64,000 bases of DNA from Prochlorococcus marinus str. MIT 0912 (GTDB taxonomy: Bacteria; Cyanobacteriota; Cyanobacteriia; PCC-6307; Cyanobiaceae). Location: the NCBI RefSeq assembly GCF_027359595.1, contig NZ_CP114783.1, positions 1,612,001 to 1,676,000 on the forward strand. The letters run 5' to 3'. The notes beneath the pieces are model-generated. The model was not told the DNA's origin and made no database searches. It saw only the letters and a list, made by a program, of their open reading frames with translations. This document shows positions 48,312 to 58,302 of this stretch, in pieces. The position numbers were made by a program, and so were the translations under genes. How positions within the stretch are numbered: position 1 is the first letter of the stretch; every line of letters starts with the position of its first letter.

Positions 48312-48893
48312 ATGAACCCATTGAATCCTCCCTTAGATGAAATCAAAGAAAATCTTTTAACATTATTAGCTCAAAAAGCTTATAGGTATGGAGATTTTTC
48401 TTTGGCTTCCGGAAAAAAAAGTTCTCATTACGTCAATTGCAAACCGGTCTCTTTATCAGGTCCAGGTCTCTTATCGATAAGCTCACTGTTCTTGAACCAA
48501 ATAAATGAAAGAGATATTGGAGTAGCTGGATTGACTTTGGGTGCCGATCCTTTAGTAAGTGGAGTTGTAATGTTGTCGGCTCAATCAGGTATTAATCTAA
48601 GCGGTTTAATAGTAAGAAAAGAAGCTAAAGGTCATGGGACGGGAGCATGGCTAGAAGGACCTTTGCCTCCAAAAGGTTCTTTGATTACCGTTTTAGAGGA
48701 TGTTGTTACCACTGGAGGATCTTCTTTAAAAGCTGTTGAAAAACTTAGAAGTGAAGGGTATTTAATTAACCAAGTACTAGCAATAGTCGATAGAGAAGAA
48801 GGTGGAGAAGATGCAATGTCTAAAGCTGATTTAAATTTAAATAGTCTTTTCTTTTTAAAAGAAATTGTTGAGAGAGCTAAAAGTTTGAAATGA
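48312..48893 (+). CDS. pyrE: Orotate phosphoribosyltransferase
   Basis: 193 residues from ATG 48312 ([10 protein letters not shown]); the frame is open to a TTG at 48246 but the extra residues have no counterpart in the family. [19 protein letters not shown] near the N-terminus and the PRPP-binding motif [17 protein letters not shown] near residue 118 are clear. Fifth step of pyrimidine synthesis. Its TGA overlaps the ygfZ ATG (ATGA). Confidence 0.94.
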   Translation: MNPLNPPLDEIKENLLTLLAQKAYRYGDFSLASGKKSSHYVNCKPVSLSGPGLLSISSLFLNQINERDIGVAGLTLGADPLVSGVVMLSAQSGINLSGLIVRKEAKGHGTGAWLEGPLPPKGSLITVLEDVVTTGGSSLKAVEKLRSEGYLINQVLAIVDREEGGEDAMSKADLNLNSLFFLKEIVERAKSLK

Positions 48894-49738
48894 CAAAGAT
48901 TAAACCATTGATTTGGGATGAAACATTTCCCTCATTACTTCTAAAAGGGGAAGGTGCTGCTGCTTTCTTGCATGGTCAAACAACCGCTGATGTTTTTGCT
49001 AACAAAGAACTAGACCGAATATTCATGAGTTGTTGGCTATCAACCATTGGATCTTTAAAAGCTATATTGGAAATTCGACTTTCAGAAGATACGGCTGAGA
49101 TAGTTATTATTAGTGGTGAAATTAATTCTATAAGAGATGGATTTGAAGCAGTGATATTTCCAGCAGATAAAGTTAAGTTAGAAGTTATAGATCCAATCAG
49201 AAGAAGACAAGAAATAAATAATAATAATTCATGGAAGAAATCAAATTTTAGTTGGATTGATAATAATGATTTGATTCTAGAAGATATAAGTAATTCTACA
49301 AAAGCTACTAAACAAGAATTGGAAAATTGGAAAATAAGACAAGGAATCCCCAGCTTTGATAGAGAGATAAATGGAGAAACAAATCCTTATGAATTAGGAT
49401 TAGCAGATACTATAAATCTTGATAAAGGCTGTTATCTAGGTCAAGAGGCAATGGCTAGGTTGTTTAGGTCTAAATCTCTAAAATGTCAACTTCGTTATTG
49501 GGAAGCTTATGGAGAATCTAATGAGTTTGATATTGGTAAAAAATTTTTTAGCACTAATCAAGAACAAGGATTAAAAAAAAGTTTAGGATTTATTACTTCT
49601 TCAATTAGGGGCAAAGATAATTTTTTTAATGGACTGGCATTAATTAAGAGAAATTTTCTTGATCAGGATTTTTGTTTTTCTGAAAATGGTAACTCTATAA
49701 CTATCAAAAAAACAATATCTTTTACTAATCCGTTTTAA
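48890..49738 (+). CDS. ygfZ: YgfZ/GcvT-like folate-binding protein
   Basis: 282 residues. [20 protein letters not shown] at the start and the hallmark [12 protein letters not shown] near residue 178 (K-G-C-Y-x-G-Q-E). The family helps in Fe-S cluster assembly and repair with folate. Starts inside the pyrE stop (4-nt overlap). Convergent with the nuclease gene, 15 nt apart. Confidence 0.88.
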   Translation: MTKIKPLIWDETFPSLLLKGEGAAAFLHGQTTADVFANKELDRIFMSCWLSTIGSLKAILEIRLSEDTAEIVIISGEINSIRDGFEAVIFPADKVKLEVIDPIRRRQEINNNNSWKKSNFSWIDNNDLILEDISNSTKATKQELENWKIRQGIPSFDREINGETNPYELGLADTINLDKGCYLGQEAMARLFRSKSLKCQLRYWEAYGESNEFDIGKKFFSTNQEQGLKKSLGFITSSIRGKDNFFNGLALIKRNFLDQDFCFSENGNSITIKKTISFTNPF

Positions 49739-49753
49739 TCTATTGCGATATTC

Positions 49754-51208
49754 TCACTCGTGATCTACTAACCACTTCGCGATCATTAAGGTAGCTATGC
49801 AGTCATCACGATTATATTCAAAAATTGAATTTAAATTCCTAGAATACATTTTGTTTATTTTACGTGATTTTTTCCATTGTCTCCACCATAAAAGAGCTCT
49901 AGCTCCATCTACATTAGTTTTTTCCCATTCAAATCCAATCCATTCTGCGATTGATTTAAGACCATAATTTCTTACTGGAAGGCACCAGCATTCTCTAATT
50001 AATAAATGTATATCAATAAATCTTTTTTTTAATGCTTCAATTTCATGTGGATTAGCCCCTTGACTTAATCCCAGCTTTAGTAAAGATATTGGTTCTGTTT
50101 CACCATAATGAATAATGGGATAGTCTTTATTAAGACTTAATTTTTTCGTTATTCTTTCCCAGAGAAAACTTTCAGTATTTTTTTCAAGATTAAGTAATGG
50201 TGAATATTTAGTTTTTTCTAAACTTATTTCGTCTTTAATATTTTTTGGTAATCGAATAAATCCATGTAAAAAATCATGTTTAATATCTGGGTCAGATTCA
50301 ATATCATAAATATATAAGCCTTTTGCTTCCTTTAAATTATTAAGTGTTATTTCTGAATTTATTTTGATTGCCTTGTTTCTAATTTGTGATTGCGATTGTA
50401 AAATAATTTGTTTGGAAATATCACCATGTTGTGTGCCAAATCTTTCAAGCTTTTCCTTTAATTTATAATGCTTAATCTTCGCTAATTCTTCTATACTATT
50501 AATGCCAACTTTATTTAATAAAAGTTCTCTTTTTGCTCCAATTCCGCTAACTTCACTTAGACTTCCCTCTTTGATTGATACAGCATCACAATCTTTTCTC
50601 CATGAACATATTGTGCATTTTTTTCTATTAGAAGTTATGGGTGGAGGAGTTTTTGATTCAATATCTTTCTCTAGATTTAATAATGAATCGATTAATTCTT
50701 TATTAATTTTATCACTTAATCTTATCTTTTCGACTTTGATGATTTTATTTTCTTTGTGTAATATCACCCCTTTTTCGACTTGATATTTCTGTAAGTTATT
50801 GATTAATAAAGCTTTCATTGCAAGTATTAATCTATGCTCTCTTGTGATTTTTTTTCCTTGCCTAGCTAAAACTGGTTGGTAAGAAAAATTACCCCATATA
50901 CTTTCTCCTGATGTCTTCTTTAGGATCGGTAAATTTCCTTTGATAATTCTATTTTTAATAAGAGGATATTTAAGTCTGACCCCATAGGCGATGTTTTTCC
51001 CCTCTTCACACGCTTGAATTCCTATCCCATAACTTTTTTGTGAGAGATTATGAAAGCATTCTATTTGATGATTTAATTGAAGTGTGCTATGAGCGGTCCA
51101 CAACTTTTTTTGTTTATCACCATAAATTTCGAGCCACGCTTTTCTTCTGCATCGAATCCAACTCCTTAAAAGGTGATCATTAATTGGTTTGGATTTATTA
51201 CATTTCAT
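49754..51208 (-). CDS. TM0106-type RecB-like nuclease
   Basis: 484 residues with three parts. The N-terminal Cas4/RecB-like part (about 1-200) has HLLRSWIRCRRKAWLE and a Cys set (CTICSWRKDC). A middle helix-hairpin-helix region follows (SEVSGIGAKRELLLNKVGI). The C-terminal RNase-H-like 3'-5' exonuclease (about 290-484) has YIYDIESDPD, HYGETEPIS and the end motif YNRDDCIATLMI. This is the layout of the TM0106 family (COG2251). Biological role not known; likely DNA processing. Divergent from the phosphohexomutase gene by 52 nt. Confidence 0.82.
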   Translation of the reverse strand: MKCNKSKPINDHLLRSWIRCRRKAWLEIYGDKQKKLWTAHSTLQLNHQIECFHNLSQKSYGIGIQACEEGKNIAYGVRLKYPLIKNRIIKGNLPILKKTSGESIWGNFSYQPVLARQGKKITREHRLILAMKALLINNLQKYQVEKGVILHKENKIIKVEKIRLSDKINKELIDSLLNLEKDIESKTPPPITSNRKKCTICSWRKDCDAVSIKEGSLSEVSGIGAKRELLLNKVGINSIEELAKIKHYKLKEKLERFGTQHGDISKQIILQSQSQIRNKAIKINSEITLNNLKEAKGLYIYDIESDPDIKHDFLHGFIRLPKNIKDEISLEKTKYSPLLNLEKNTESFLWERITKKLSLNKDYPIIHYGETEPISLLKLGLSQGANPHEIEALKKRFIDIHLLIRECWCLPVRNYGLKSIAEWIGFEWEKTNVDGARALLWWRQWKKSRKINKMYSRNLNSIFEYNRDDCIATLMIAKWLVDHE

Positions 51209-51260
51209 ACTTAGAGATTAATCTGAATTTATTCAAGAACAAAGTTTCGCCAACATAAAG

Positions 51261-52721
51261 ATGAAAAAGAAAAAGTTGAATCTCGCTAAAGAGGAAATTT
51301 CTTTCGGAACGGATGGATGGAGAGGAATATTAGGCGTTGATTTCACTTTGGAAAGATTACTTAAAGTTGCAGCAGCAGCAGCTCAGGAGCTTGCTTATGT
51401 GAAGGAGAAAAAAAATAATAAAATAATCATTGGTTATGACCGACGTTTTCTCGCAGAGGAGATGGCTGAGGCGGTTGCATCTGCAGTTAGAGGAGTAGAT
51501 TTAGTACCTTTATTGTCTTCTTCTGCGCTGCCAACTCCCTCTTGTAGCTGGGGAGTAGTGGAAGAAAATGCACTTGGTGCACTTGTGATTACAGCAAGTC
51601 ATAACCCATGCGAATGGTTGGGTTTGAAAATAAAAGGTCCTTTTGGAGGCTCAGTTGATAGCTCTTTCACCGATTCCGTTCAAAAAAGATTAGATGCTGG
51701 AGGAATATCAATTCCCGTCGAAGACTTAACCCAGAGAGTTGATTTTCGAAAACAACATCTATTGGGGATTAGTAAGAAATTTGACATGCCTTTGATTGCT
51801 AATGGCTTAAGAAAATTAGGTGTGAAAATTTTTGTTGATCCAATGCATGGATCTGCAGCGGGGTGCATGTCTGAATTATTTGGCTCTGATAGTGATGAGC
51901 TTATTTATGAGTTAAGAACAAAAAGAGATCCTTGTTTTGGTGGTAACCCTCCAGAACCTATGAAGGGTTACCTATCGCAATTAATAGAAGAAGTTGAGGA
52001 TTCTTTCAAAGAAGGTAAGTTGACTATGGGCATAGTTTTTGATGGAGATGGAGATCGAATTGCAGCGATAGATGAAAAAGGTAGATATTGCAATACACAG
52101 TTGTTAATGCCTGTTCTTATAGATCATCTAGCAAGATTCAAAAACATGTCAGGTTGTGTTGTTAAAACTGTAAGCGGTTCGGACTTGATGCGATTGGTTG
52201 CGGAAGACTTGGGGAGAGAAGTGCTCGAGAAGCCAGTTGGGTTTAAATATATTGCTGAAGAAATGCTTTCAAGAGAAGTTCTCATTGGAGGAGAGGAGTC
52301 AGGGGGAGTTGGATTTGGACATCATTTGCCAGAGCGTGATGCTTTGTTTACCGCTTTGCTTTTGATGGAGTCAATAGTTGCTGATAGTAAATGTTTAGGT
52401 GAGAAAATAGATTCTCTTCATGCTCGTTTTGGCGAGAGTCATTTTGAACGTATTGATTTAACTCTCAAAGATATGGAGATGAGAAGGAACTTGGAAAAAT
52501 TTTTAAAACAGAAAACTCCATCTTCAATAGGTCATAAATCAGTTTTAGAGGTTGTTTCAACTGATGGAATAAAACTTGTACTTGATAAAAGTCATTGGCT
52601 TATGTTCCGCTTCTCTGGAACTGAGCCTCTTTTAAGAATTTATTGTGAAGCCCCTTCCACTGCAGAAGTTACTTCCACTTTGTATTATGCAAAGCAACTT
52701 ATAGATCATAGTTTTGGATAA
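51261..52721 (+). CDS. Phosphoglucomutase/phosphomannomutase family protein
   Basis: 486 residues of the alpha-D-phosphohexomutase superfamily. The start FGTDGWRGILG, the phosphoserine loop TASHNPCEWLGLK near residue 112, the metal loop DGDGDRIAAI near residue 262, GGEESGG and the phosphate-binding RFSGTEPLLRIY near the end are present. Whether glucose-, mannose- or glucosamine-phosphate is the substrate cannot be fixed by eye. The end overlaps rdgB by 8 nt. Confidence 0.92.
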   Translation: MKKKKLNLAKEEISFGTDGWRGILGVDFTLERLLKVAAAAAQELAYVKEKKNNKIIIGYDRRFLAEEMAEAVASAVRGVDLVPLLSSSALPTPSCSWGVVEENALGALVITASHNPCEWLGLKIKGPFGGSVDSSFTDSVQKRLDAGGISIPVEDLTQRVDFRKQHLLGISKKFDMPLIANGLRKLGVKIFVDPMHGSAAGCMSELFGSDSDELIYELRTKRDPCFGGNPPEPMKGYLSQLIEEVEDSFKEGKLTMGIVFDGDGDRIAAIDEKGRYCNTQLLMPVLIDHLARFKNMSGCVVKTVSGSDLMRLVAEDLGREVLEKPVGFKYIAEEMLSREVLIGGEESGGVGFGHHLPERDALFTALLLMESIVADSKCLGEKIDSLHARFGESHFERIDLTLKDMEMRRNLEKFLKQKTPSSIGHKSVLEVVSTDGIKLVLDKSHWLMFRFSGTEPLLRIYCEAPSTAEVTSTLYYAKQLIDHSFG

Positions 52722-53304
52722 TCTCCCTCTAGTAATTGCTAGTGGCAATGAAGGTAAAATCGGAGAATTTAAAAAACTTTTAGAGGATTTTCCATTTGAT
52801 TTATTGACTCAACCTGTTGGATGTGAGATTGAGGAAACAGGGAATACATTTATGGAAAACGCAAGAATCAAAGCCATTGCTGTTAGTCAAGCGACAGGTT
52901 ATTTGTCTCTTGCTGACGACTCTGGGTTAAGTGTTGAGGCTCTTGGAGGGGCTCCGGGTATTTATTCTTCTAGGTATGCAAATTCGGATAAGGAAAGAAT
53001 TGAAAAACTATTAGCGGAGCTAAAACCTTTTCAAAATAGAAAAGCTAAATTTGAATGTGCATTATGTATAGCTAGTGGGTCAAAAGTGTTGATAGAAGTT
53101 TCAGGCTTTTGTGAAGGTCTAATAACTTTTACCCCAAAAGGGAAAAAAGGGTTTGGTTATGATCCGATTTTTGAAGTTTCTGGATTAGGTGAGACTTATG
53201 CGGAAATGGACCACGAGAAAAAAAAGCACATTGGTCACAGGGGGAATGCATTCAAATTGCTCATACCAGAATTGAAAAAACTATTGGTTTCTATAAAAAT
53301 GTAG
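52714..53304 (+). CDS. rdgB: dITP/XTP pyrophosphatase (Ham1/RdgB)
   Basis: 196 residues; clears non-canonical purine nucleotides. VIASGNEGKIGEF near the start, LADDSGLSVEALGGAPGIYSSRY, and GFGYDPIFE then HRGNAFK at the end are standard. TTG start at 52714 overlapping the mutase stop by 8 nt, indicating coupled translation. Convergent with the carotenoid oxygenase gene (27-nt gap). Confidence 0.95.
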   Translation: MDNLPLVIASGNEGKIGEFKKLLEDFPFDLLTQPVGCEIEETGNTFMENARIKAIAVSQATGYLSLADDSGLSVEALGGAPGIYSSRYANSDKERIEKLLAELKPFQNRKAKFECALCIASGSKVLIEVSGFCEGLITFTPKGKKGFGYDPIFEVSGLGETYAEMDHEKKKHIGHRGNAFKLLIPELKKLLVSIKM

Positions 53305-53331
53305 TTTGTCCTTTTGCAAAACTTTTGGTTT

Positions 53332-54825
53332 TTAATTTTCAACCCAGCTTCCGTGTAATCCATGTGGAATTGAAATTGGAACTTCAAGAATAGCCTTTTC
53401 AGTCAGATCTTTAGAATCAAGGAGTATTAAATCAGTTCCAGATCTAATACTATTCCAAACCAATGCAACAATCCATCCATTGTCTTCTTCAGATTTTGAT
53501 CCTTGGGATGGAATAAATATAGGCTCACTTACAAAACCTTTAGGAGCAGCACTCCAACTTATTTCTTTATTGTTAGATAAATCGATTTTTTTTATAGCTT
53601 GTAGTGGCCCATTACCTTCTTTCTCTTCCGCAGTTGCCATCCAACTGAAGCGGGCCTTTAATCCTTCGAAATGAGGATTGACCATTGCAAATTCACAACA
53701 TTGATTGCTTATGGTTGAACAGTTAAATGTATTTTCTATTGGATTGATTTCACTTCTTTTCAAAATTCCTTCTGGTAAAAGATCAAAATCAATTTCTCTA
53801 AAATTATCCTCTGGCTTAATACTAGGAAAATCATCATAAAAAATACTTTCAATATTGATTTTTTCATTATCTTCCCATGCATTTAGATGATGAAAAACAA
53901 AACCCTTGGGAGCATTAACTGTTTTTGGAGGTTGACCAGAAAATTTGCCAGCGTCTCTTGGAATTAATAAAAATTTTGGAGTCCCATCTGGTTTGGAAGC
54001 CAAACATTGTGCGGCTCCTTTTTGTCCAAGTAGGAACGGGAGAGGATTAAAACTAATAGCATTTTGCAGAAATATTGCCCAGTTTGGAGTTATGGCAAAA
54101 TCATGCAAGAACGCAAATCCATTAAAAGAATCTTTTCTATCACTTAAAAGAGAACCAATATTTTCTCCTTCTGTGGAAAACTCCATCAATCTAATTGTGC
54201 TTTTAGGACCTGTAGACACCCCAAAAGTTACCATTCTTTGGCTTTTATGATGGCCAGGGTCAAATCTTGGATGAGCACTAAATGCCTCACCTTTTTTTAA
54301 AACTCCTTTTAAATCAGATAAACCATTGGTCTCAAGGGTATTTGGATTAAGTGAATATGGACTGGATGCTTCCCATAAAGCTAGTAGATCATCTCCAAGT
54401 TTTATTACGTGAGTATTGGCAATATTTTTTAGCCTTACATCAAAAGCATTAGCTAATATCCCTCCTTTTTTTTGAGTTCCAAATACACCTCTATATAGAA
54501 AATTCTGTGATTTTTCTTCTTCTGCCCATTCCTTTGTGCGTACAAAACGATTTGTGAGGCTTATTTTCCCATTTTTAAATTTGAAGGCAGCAATCATGCC
54601 ATCTCCATCAAATGGATGATGGACCCATCTTCCGCCTCTTTCTAATCTGCCTGGTCCGTTTCGATAAAAGGTACCAGAAATTTGCTCAGGAATAGACCCT
54701 TTTACCAGTTTGAGTTCAGCGTGATCTAATTCTTTTTCAACATTGCAATATGCACTAGACCAATCTTCTTTGCTGAAGATGGTTTGCTGTGGTGATGTTT
54801 CTCTTTTTAAGTAACTAACTGCCAC
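53332..54825 (-). CDS. Carotenoid cleavage oxygenase (RPE65/CCD family)
   Basis: 497 residues, seven-bladed propeller non-haem Fe(II) enzyme cleaving carotenoids or apocarotenoids. The iron-binding His are in AHPRFDPGH, FLHDFAITPNW, FVFHHLNAWED and the C-terminal SIPHGLHGSW. The early motifs FYRNGPGRLERGG and HHPFDGDGMIAAF match the family. Substrate not defined. It may act on zeaxanthin or beta-carotene made by the crtR pathway. Confidence 0.9.
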   Translation of the reverse strand: MAVSYLKRETSPQQTIFSKEDWSSAYCNVEKELDHAELKLVKGSIPEQISGTFYRNGPGRLERGGRWVHHPFDGDGMIAAFKFKNGKISLTNRFVRTKEWAEEEKSQNFLYRGVFGTQKKGGILANAFDVRLKNIANTHVIKLGDDLLALWEASSPYSLNPNTLETNGLSDLKGVLKKGEAFSAHPRFDPGHHKSQRMVTFGVSTGPKSTIRLMEFSTEGENIGSLLSDRKDSFNGFAFLHDFAITPNWAIFLQNAISFNPLPFLLGQKGAAQCLASKPDGTPKFLLIPRDAGKFSGQPPKTVNAPKGFVFHHLNAWEDNEKINIESIFYDDFPSIKPEDNFREIDFDLLPEGILKRSEINPIENTFNCSTISNQCCEFAMVNPHFEGLKARFSWMATAEEKEGNGPLQAIKKIDLSNNKEISWSAAPKGFVSEPIFIPSQGSKSEEDNGWIVALVWNSIRSGTDLILLDSKDLTEKAILEVPISIPHGLHGSWVEN

Positions 54826-54914
54826 TATTTTTCTTAGATTGAAACTTGATTTTCGCTTAAACTTCTTACTTTTGCGAGCTCAAGGTCAAAATGATTTATT
54901 TAAATAAGGAGTTT

Positions 54915-55526
54915 TTATTTACCAGCCTGTTCAAGAACTCCTTTACTGCTTGGAATTTGACTTGACCTTCTAGGGTCAATTTCAGTAGCCATCCGAAGGG
55001 CTCTTGCAAAAGATTTGAAAGTAGCCTCAATTATGTGGTGGGTATTATTTCCCGCCAATTGTCTGATGTGGAGAGTTAACCCACCATTATTCACAACAGC
55101 AGCAAAAAATTCTTTAACCAACTCTGTATCATAAGTTCCCACTTTTTGAGAAGGAATATCTAAATTAAAACTTAAATGTGGTCGACCTGAACAATCAACC
55201 ACAACTTGAATAAGAGCTTCATCAAGCGGAGCTGAAAAATGACCAAAGCGTTTTATTCCAATTCGATCACCTAATGCTTTTGACAGGGCTTGTCCAATAG
55301 CAATACCAACATCTTCATTGCTGTGATGATCGTCTATGTGAGTATCTCCATTAGCTCTTACTTCAATATCAAATAATCCATGACTAGATAATTGTTGGAT
55401 CATATGGTCTAGAAAACCAATCCCTGTATTTGCAATGCATTTTCCAGAACCATCAAGATCAATTTTCACAAAAACGTCAGTTTCCTTGGTTTTCCGGCTA
55501 ATCTCTCCTTCTCTTGTTTTTTTCAT
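54915..55526 (-). CDS. hisB: Imidazoleglycerol-phosphate dehydratase
   Basis: 203 residues, monofunctional form (no phosphatase domain). The metal-binding motifs [26 protein letters not shown] and the second repeat [16 protein letters not shown] are intact. Sixth step of histidine synthesis. Located 30 nt after fabI on the same strand. Confidence 0.97.
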   Translation of the reverse strand: MKKTREGEISRKTKETDVFVKIDLDGSGKCIANTGIGFLDHMIQQLSSHGLFDIEVRANGDTHIDDHHSNEDVGIAIGQALSKALGDRIGIKRFGHFSAPLDEALIQVVVDCSGRPHLSFNLDIPSQKVGTYDTELVKEFFAAVVNNGGLTLHIRQLAGNNTHHIIEATFKSFARALRMATEIDPRRSSQIPSSKGVLEQAGK

Positions 55527-55556
55527 ATTTGATTGGCAATTGGAGTTGGCTTGAAA

Positions 55557-56339
55557 TTACATTCCATTTATGCAATAACCTGCATCAACATAAACAGTTT
55601 GTCCTGATATACCACTCGAAAGATCGCTAAGCAAGAAAGCAGCGGTATTACCTACCTCGATTTGAGTAACGGTTCTCCTGAGGGGAGCCTTTTCTTCGAC
55701 GTTATGAATCATGTCCAGAATTCCTCCAATAGCTGAACTCGCGAGAGTTCTTATTGGTCCAGCACTAATAGCATTAACTCGAACCTGATTTTCAGGACCA
55801 AGTTCTTCCGAAAGATATCTAACGGATGCCTCCAACGCTGCTTTAGCAACTCCCATTACGTTGTAATTGGGAATAGCCCTTTCTGCTCCTAAATAAGTCA
55901 AGGTGACTACTCCTGCACCTTGACTGAAAAGAGGTTTTGCATATTTACAAAGTGGGGCGAGCGAGTAAGCACTGATTTCTAGGGCTCTTGAGAATCCCTC
56001 TGAAGAAGTTGCACTGTAATTACCTACTAATTCTTCTTTCCCTGCAAAGGCTAGACAGTGAACTAATCCATCAATCTGTCCCCATTGATTTTTAATGGCT
56101 TCAAAAACTTCCTCAATTTGAGAAGAGTTTTGAACATTAAGTGGTAAGAACAGGCTTGGATTTAAAGGAGAAGTAAGTTCTTTTACTTTTGCTTCAAATC
56201 TACCTTTTTCATCGGGTAAGTATGTAATTCCTAGTTCAGCTCCAGCTGCTTTTAACTGTTGTGCAATGCCCCAGGCAATTGATCTGTTGTTTGCTATTCC
56301 TGTAACAAGGATTTTTTTGCCACTAAGATCGAGAAGCAT
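55557..56339 (-). CDS. fabI: Enoyl-ACP reductase (NADH)
   Basis: 260-residue short-chain dehydrogenase of fatty acid synthesis. The atypical Gly motif GIANNRSIAWGIAQQL near residue 15 and the FabI active site Y-x6-K within YNVMGVAKAALEA (Tyr near 159, Lys near 166) are diagnostic. AGPIRTLASSAI and YVDAGYCINGM end the protein. Upstream of hisB; divergent from the thioredoxin-like gene. Confidence 0.95.
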   Translation of the reverse strand: MLLDLSGKKILVTGIANNRSIAWGIAQQLKAAGAELGITYLPDEKGRFEAKVKELTSPLNPSLFLPLNVQNSSQIEEVFEAIKNQWGQIDGLVHCLAFAGKEELVGNYSATSSEGFSRALEISAYSLAPLCKYAKPLFSQGAGVVTLTYLGAERAIPNYNVMGVAKAALEASVRYLSEELGPENQVRVNAISAGPIRTLASSAIGGILDMIHNVEEKAPLRRTVTQIEVGNTAAFLLSDLSSGISGQTVYVDAGYCINGM

Positions 56340-56458
56340 CTTTCGGACTCATTTGGTTAGTATTACTAATTGTCCCTTATTTAGGGCTAAGACTCATAGT
56401 TAAATGAATATATAGTTAAAAGTTCTTTAATCCATTAACCCACAAAAGTATAAGAATC

Positions 56459-57079
56459 ATGGTTCGAACAGCCTCAACAATGCTTCCATTAGGAACTCAA
56501 TTACCTGCCTTTGAGTTAGGTGTGGTTTCAGGCGTGAACCTCTCTCCGGATGATTCTTTAAAAGGTCTTAGTCATATCAGTAGTTTTGAATTAACAAAAA
56601 GACCATTGTTGATGATGGTCATATGCGCTCATTGTCCATTTGTTAAACATGTAGAAAGTGGAATCACAAATTTATTCAATTCTTTTGGTGATGACGTTCA
56701 ATTCTTGGCTATTTCTAGCAATAGCGTGAAAACACACCCGCAAGACTCGCCAGAATTCCTCGCCAATCAAGCTAATCAACTGGGATGGAAGTTCCCTTAT
56801 TTATTTGATTCTGATCAAAAATTAGCAAAGGCGCTTAAAGCGGCATGTACGCCCGATTTTTATATTTTTTGGCCTTCTCCAGATGGAGTCTCAACATTGA
56901 GATACAGGGGACAAATGGACGGAAGTCGTCCTGGTAATGAAATACCTGTTTCTGGTGATGATATTCGTCTAGCACTTAGATCATTATTAAATGGAGAAGA
57001 TATTTCAGCTAATCAAAAACCTTCTATTGGTTGCAACATCAAATGGCATCCTGGTATGGAGCCTGAGTGGTTTGGATGA
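56459..57079 (+). CDS. AhpC/TSA thioredoxin-like protein
   Basis: 206 residues with a peroxiredoxin-like fold: LGTQLPAFELGVVSG at the start and VICAHCPFVKHVE as the redox site (C-A-H-C). SSNSVKTHPQDSPE and a long C-terminal region with TPDFYIFWPSPDG follow. This resembles a widespread thioredoxin-like group whose partner is unknown. ATG at 56459, 53 nt before the next gene. Confidence 0.85.
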   Translation: MVRTASTMLPLGTQLPAFELGVVSGVNLSPDDSLKGLSHISSFELTKRPLLMMVICAHCPFVKHVESGITNLFNSFGDDVQFLAISSNSVKTHPQDSPEFLANQANQLGWKFPYLFDSDQKLAKALKAACTPDFYIFWPSPDGVSTLRYRGQMDGSRPGNEIPVSGDDIRLALRSLLNGEDISANQKPSIGCNIKWHPGMEPEWFG

Positions 57080-57131
57080 ATTAATGATTTTCTTTTTGAT
57101 TGTTCATCGTTGCAACTTAATTTAAATAGTT

Positions 57132-58301
57132 ATGCAAATACCTCCTTTTAGCCTTGAAGCTCAAATTTCTGAAATTGGAGAAGAGATTGAAGAAGCTTTA
57201 ATAAAGGTTTTTAGAAGCGGAAAATATATTGGAGGAGAAGAGGTGACTTCCTTCGAAAAAGCTTTTGCTTTAGCTACAGAAACTGCTTACTCAGTTAGTT
57301 GTAATAGTGGAACTGATGCATTAATTCTTGCTTTAAGATCACTAAATATTGGTAAAGGTGATGAGGTGATTACCTCATCATTTAGTTTTTTTGCTACTGC
57401 AGAAGCAATTACAAGTGTTGGAGCTAAGCCGGTTTTTGTAGATATTGATCCTGAAAATTATCTTATGGATCTGGATTTAATAGAAAAAGAAATAACACCT
57501 AGAACAAAAGCTATTTTGCCTGTGCATTTGTTTGGCCATCCACTAGATATGGATAAAATAATGGCAATTGCTGAAGGCAAAAATATAAAGGTTATAGAAG
57601 ATTGTGCGCAAGCGGCTGGTGCTCATTGGCGAGGTAAACCCGTAGGAAGTTATGGGGATATAGGTTGTTTTAGTTTTTTTCCTACTAAAAATTTAGGTGC
57701 AGGAGGAGATGGAGGAGCCATAACTACTAATGATTTTGATCTGGCAAAAACAATTAGGGAATTAGCTATTCACGGGATGCCAAAGAGATATTTTCATACA
57801 AATATTGGATATAATAGTAGGCTTGATTCATTACAAGCTGCAATCTTAAATGTTAAGTTATCTCGATTAAATAAATGGGTCGAGCAAAGAAGAGCAATAG
57901 CAATCAACTATATAAACAAGTTATCAACTATAGAGTCAATTAAATTACCATCTAATACTTTGATCAATAATTCTGATCATTCTTGGAATCAATTTGCAAT
58001 AAGAATAATGGACAATTCGTTTGTTAAAAATATAAAATTTTCTTCCGATGATGTTATTGATAGTCTGAGTAGAGATCTATTTAAAACTGAACTTGAAGGA
58101 CTTGGAGTGAATACAATAATTTATTACCCAATACCTATACATCTTCAACCTGTATATAAAGCATTAGGATATAAAGAAGGGTCTCTTCCCGTTACTGAAA
58201 AAGTATGTAATCAGGTTATTAGTTTACCTATCTTCCCTGAATTGAAAACTATTGAGCAATCATATATAATTGACAAAATAAAAGAAATATTTAAAAGATA
58301 A
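57132..58301 (+). CDS. DegT/DnrJ/EryC1/StrS family aminotransferase
   Basis: 389-residue PLP enzyme. VSCNSGTDALILALR near residue 58, VIEDCAQAAGAHWRGK, and the PLP-lysine site SFFPTKNLGAGGDGGA near residue 185 are clear. Relatives convert keto-sugar nucleotides to amino sugars for surface polysaccharides. No other sugar-nucleotide genes are adjacent, so the pathway is open. Convergent with phr, 1 nt apart. Confidence 0.9.
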   Translation: MQIPPFSLEAQISEIGEEIEEALIKVFRSGKYIGGEEVTSFEKAFALATETAYSVSCNSGTDALILALRSLNIGKGDEVITSSFSFFATAEAITSVGAKPVFVDIDPENYLMDLDLIEKEITPRTKAILPVHLFGHPLDMDKIMAIAEGKNIKVIEDCAQAAGAHWRGKPVGSYGDIGCFSFFPTKNLGAGGDGGAITTNDFDLAKTIRELAIHGMPKRYFHTNIGYNSRLDSLQAAILNVKLSRLNKWVEQRRAIAINYINKLSTIESIKLPSNTLINNSDHSWNQFAIRIMDNSFVKNIKFSSDDVIDSLSRDLFKTELEGLGVNTIIYYPIPIHLQPVYKALGYKEGSLPVTEKVCNQVISLPIFPELKTIEQSYIIDKIKEIFKR

Positions 58302-58302
58302 G

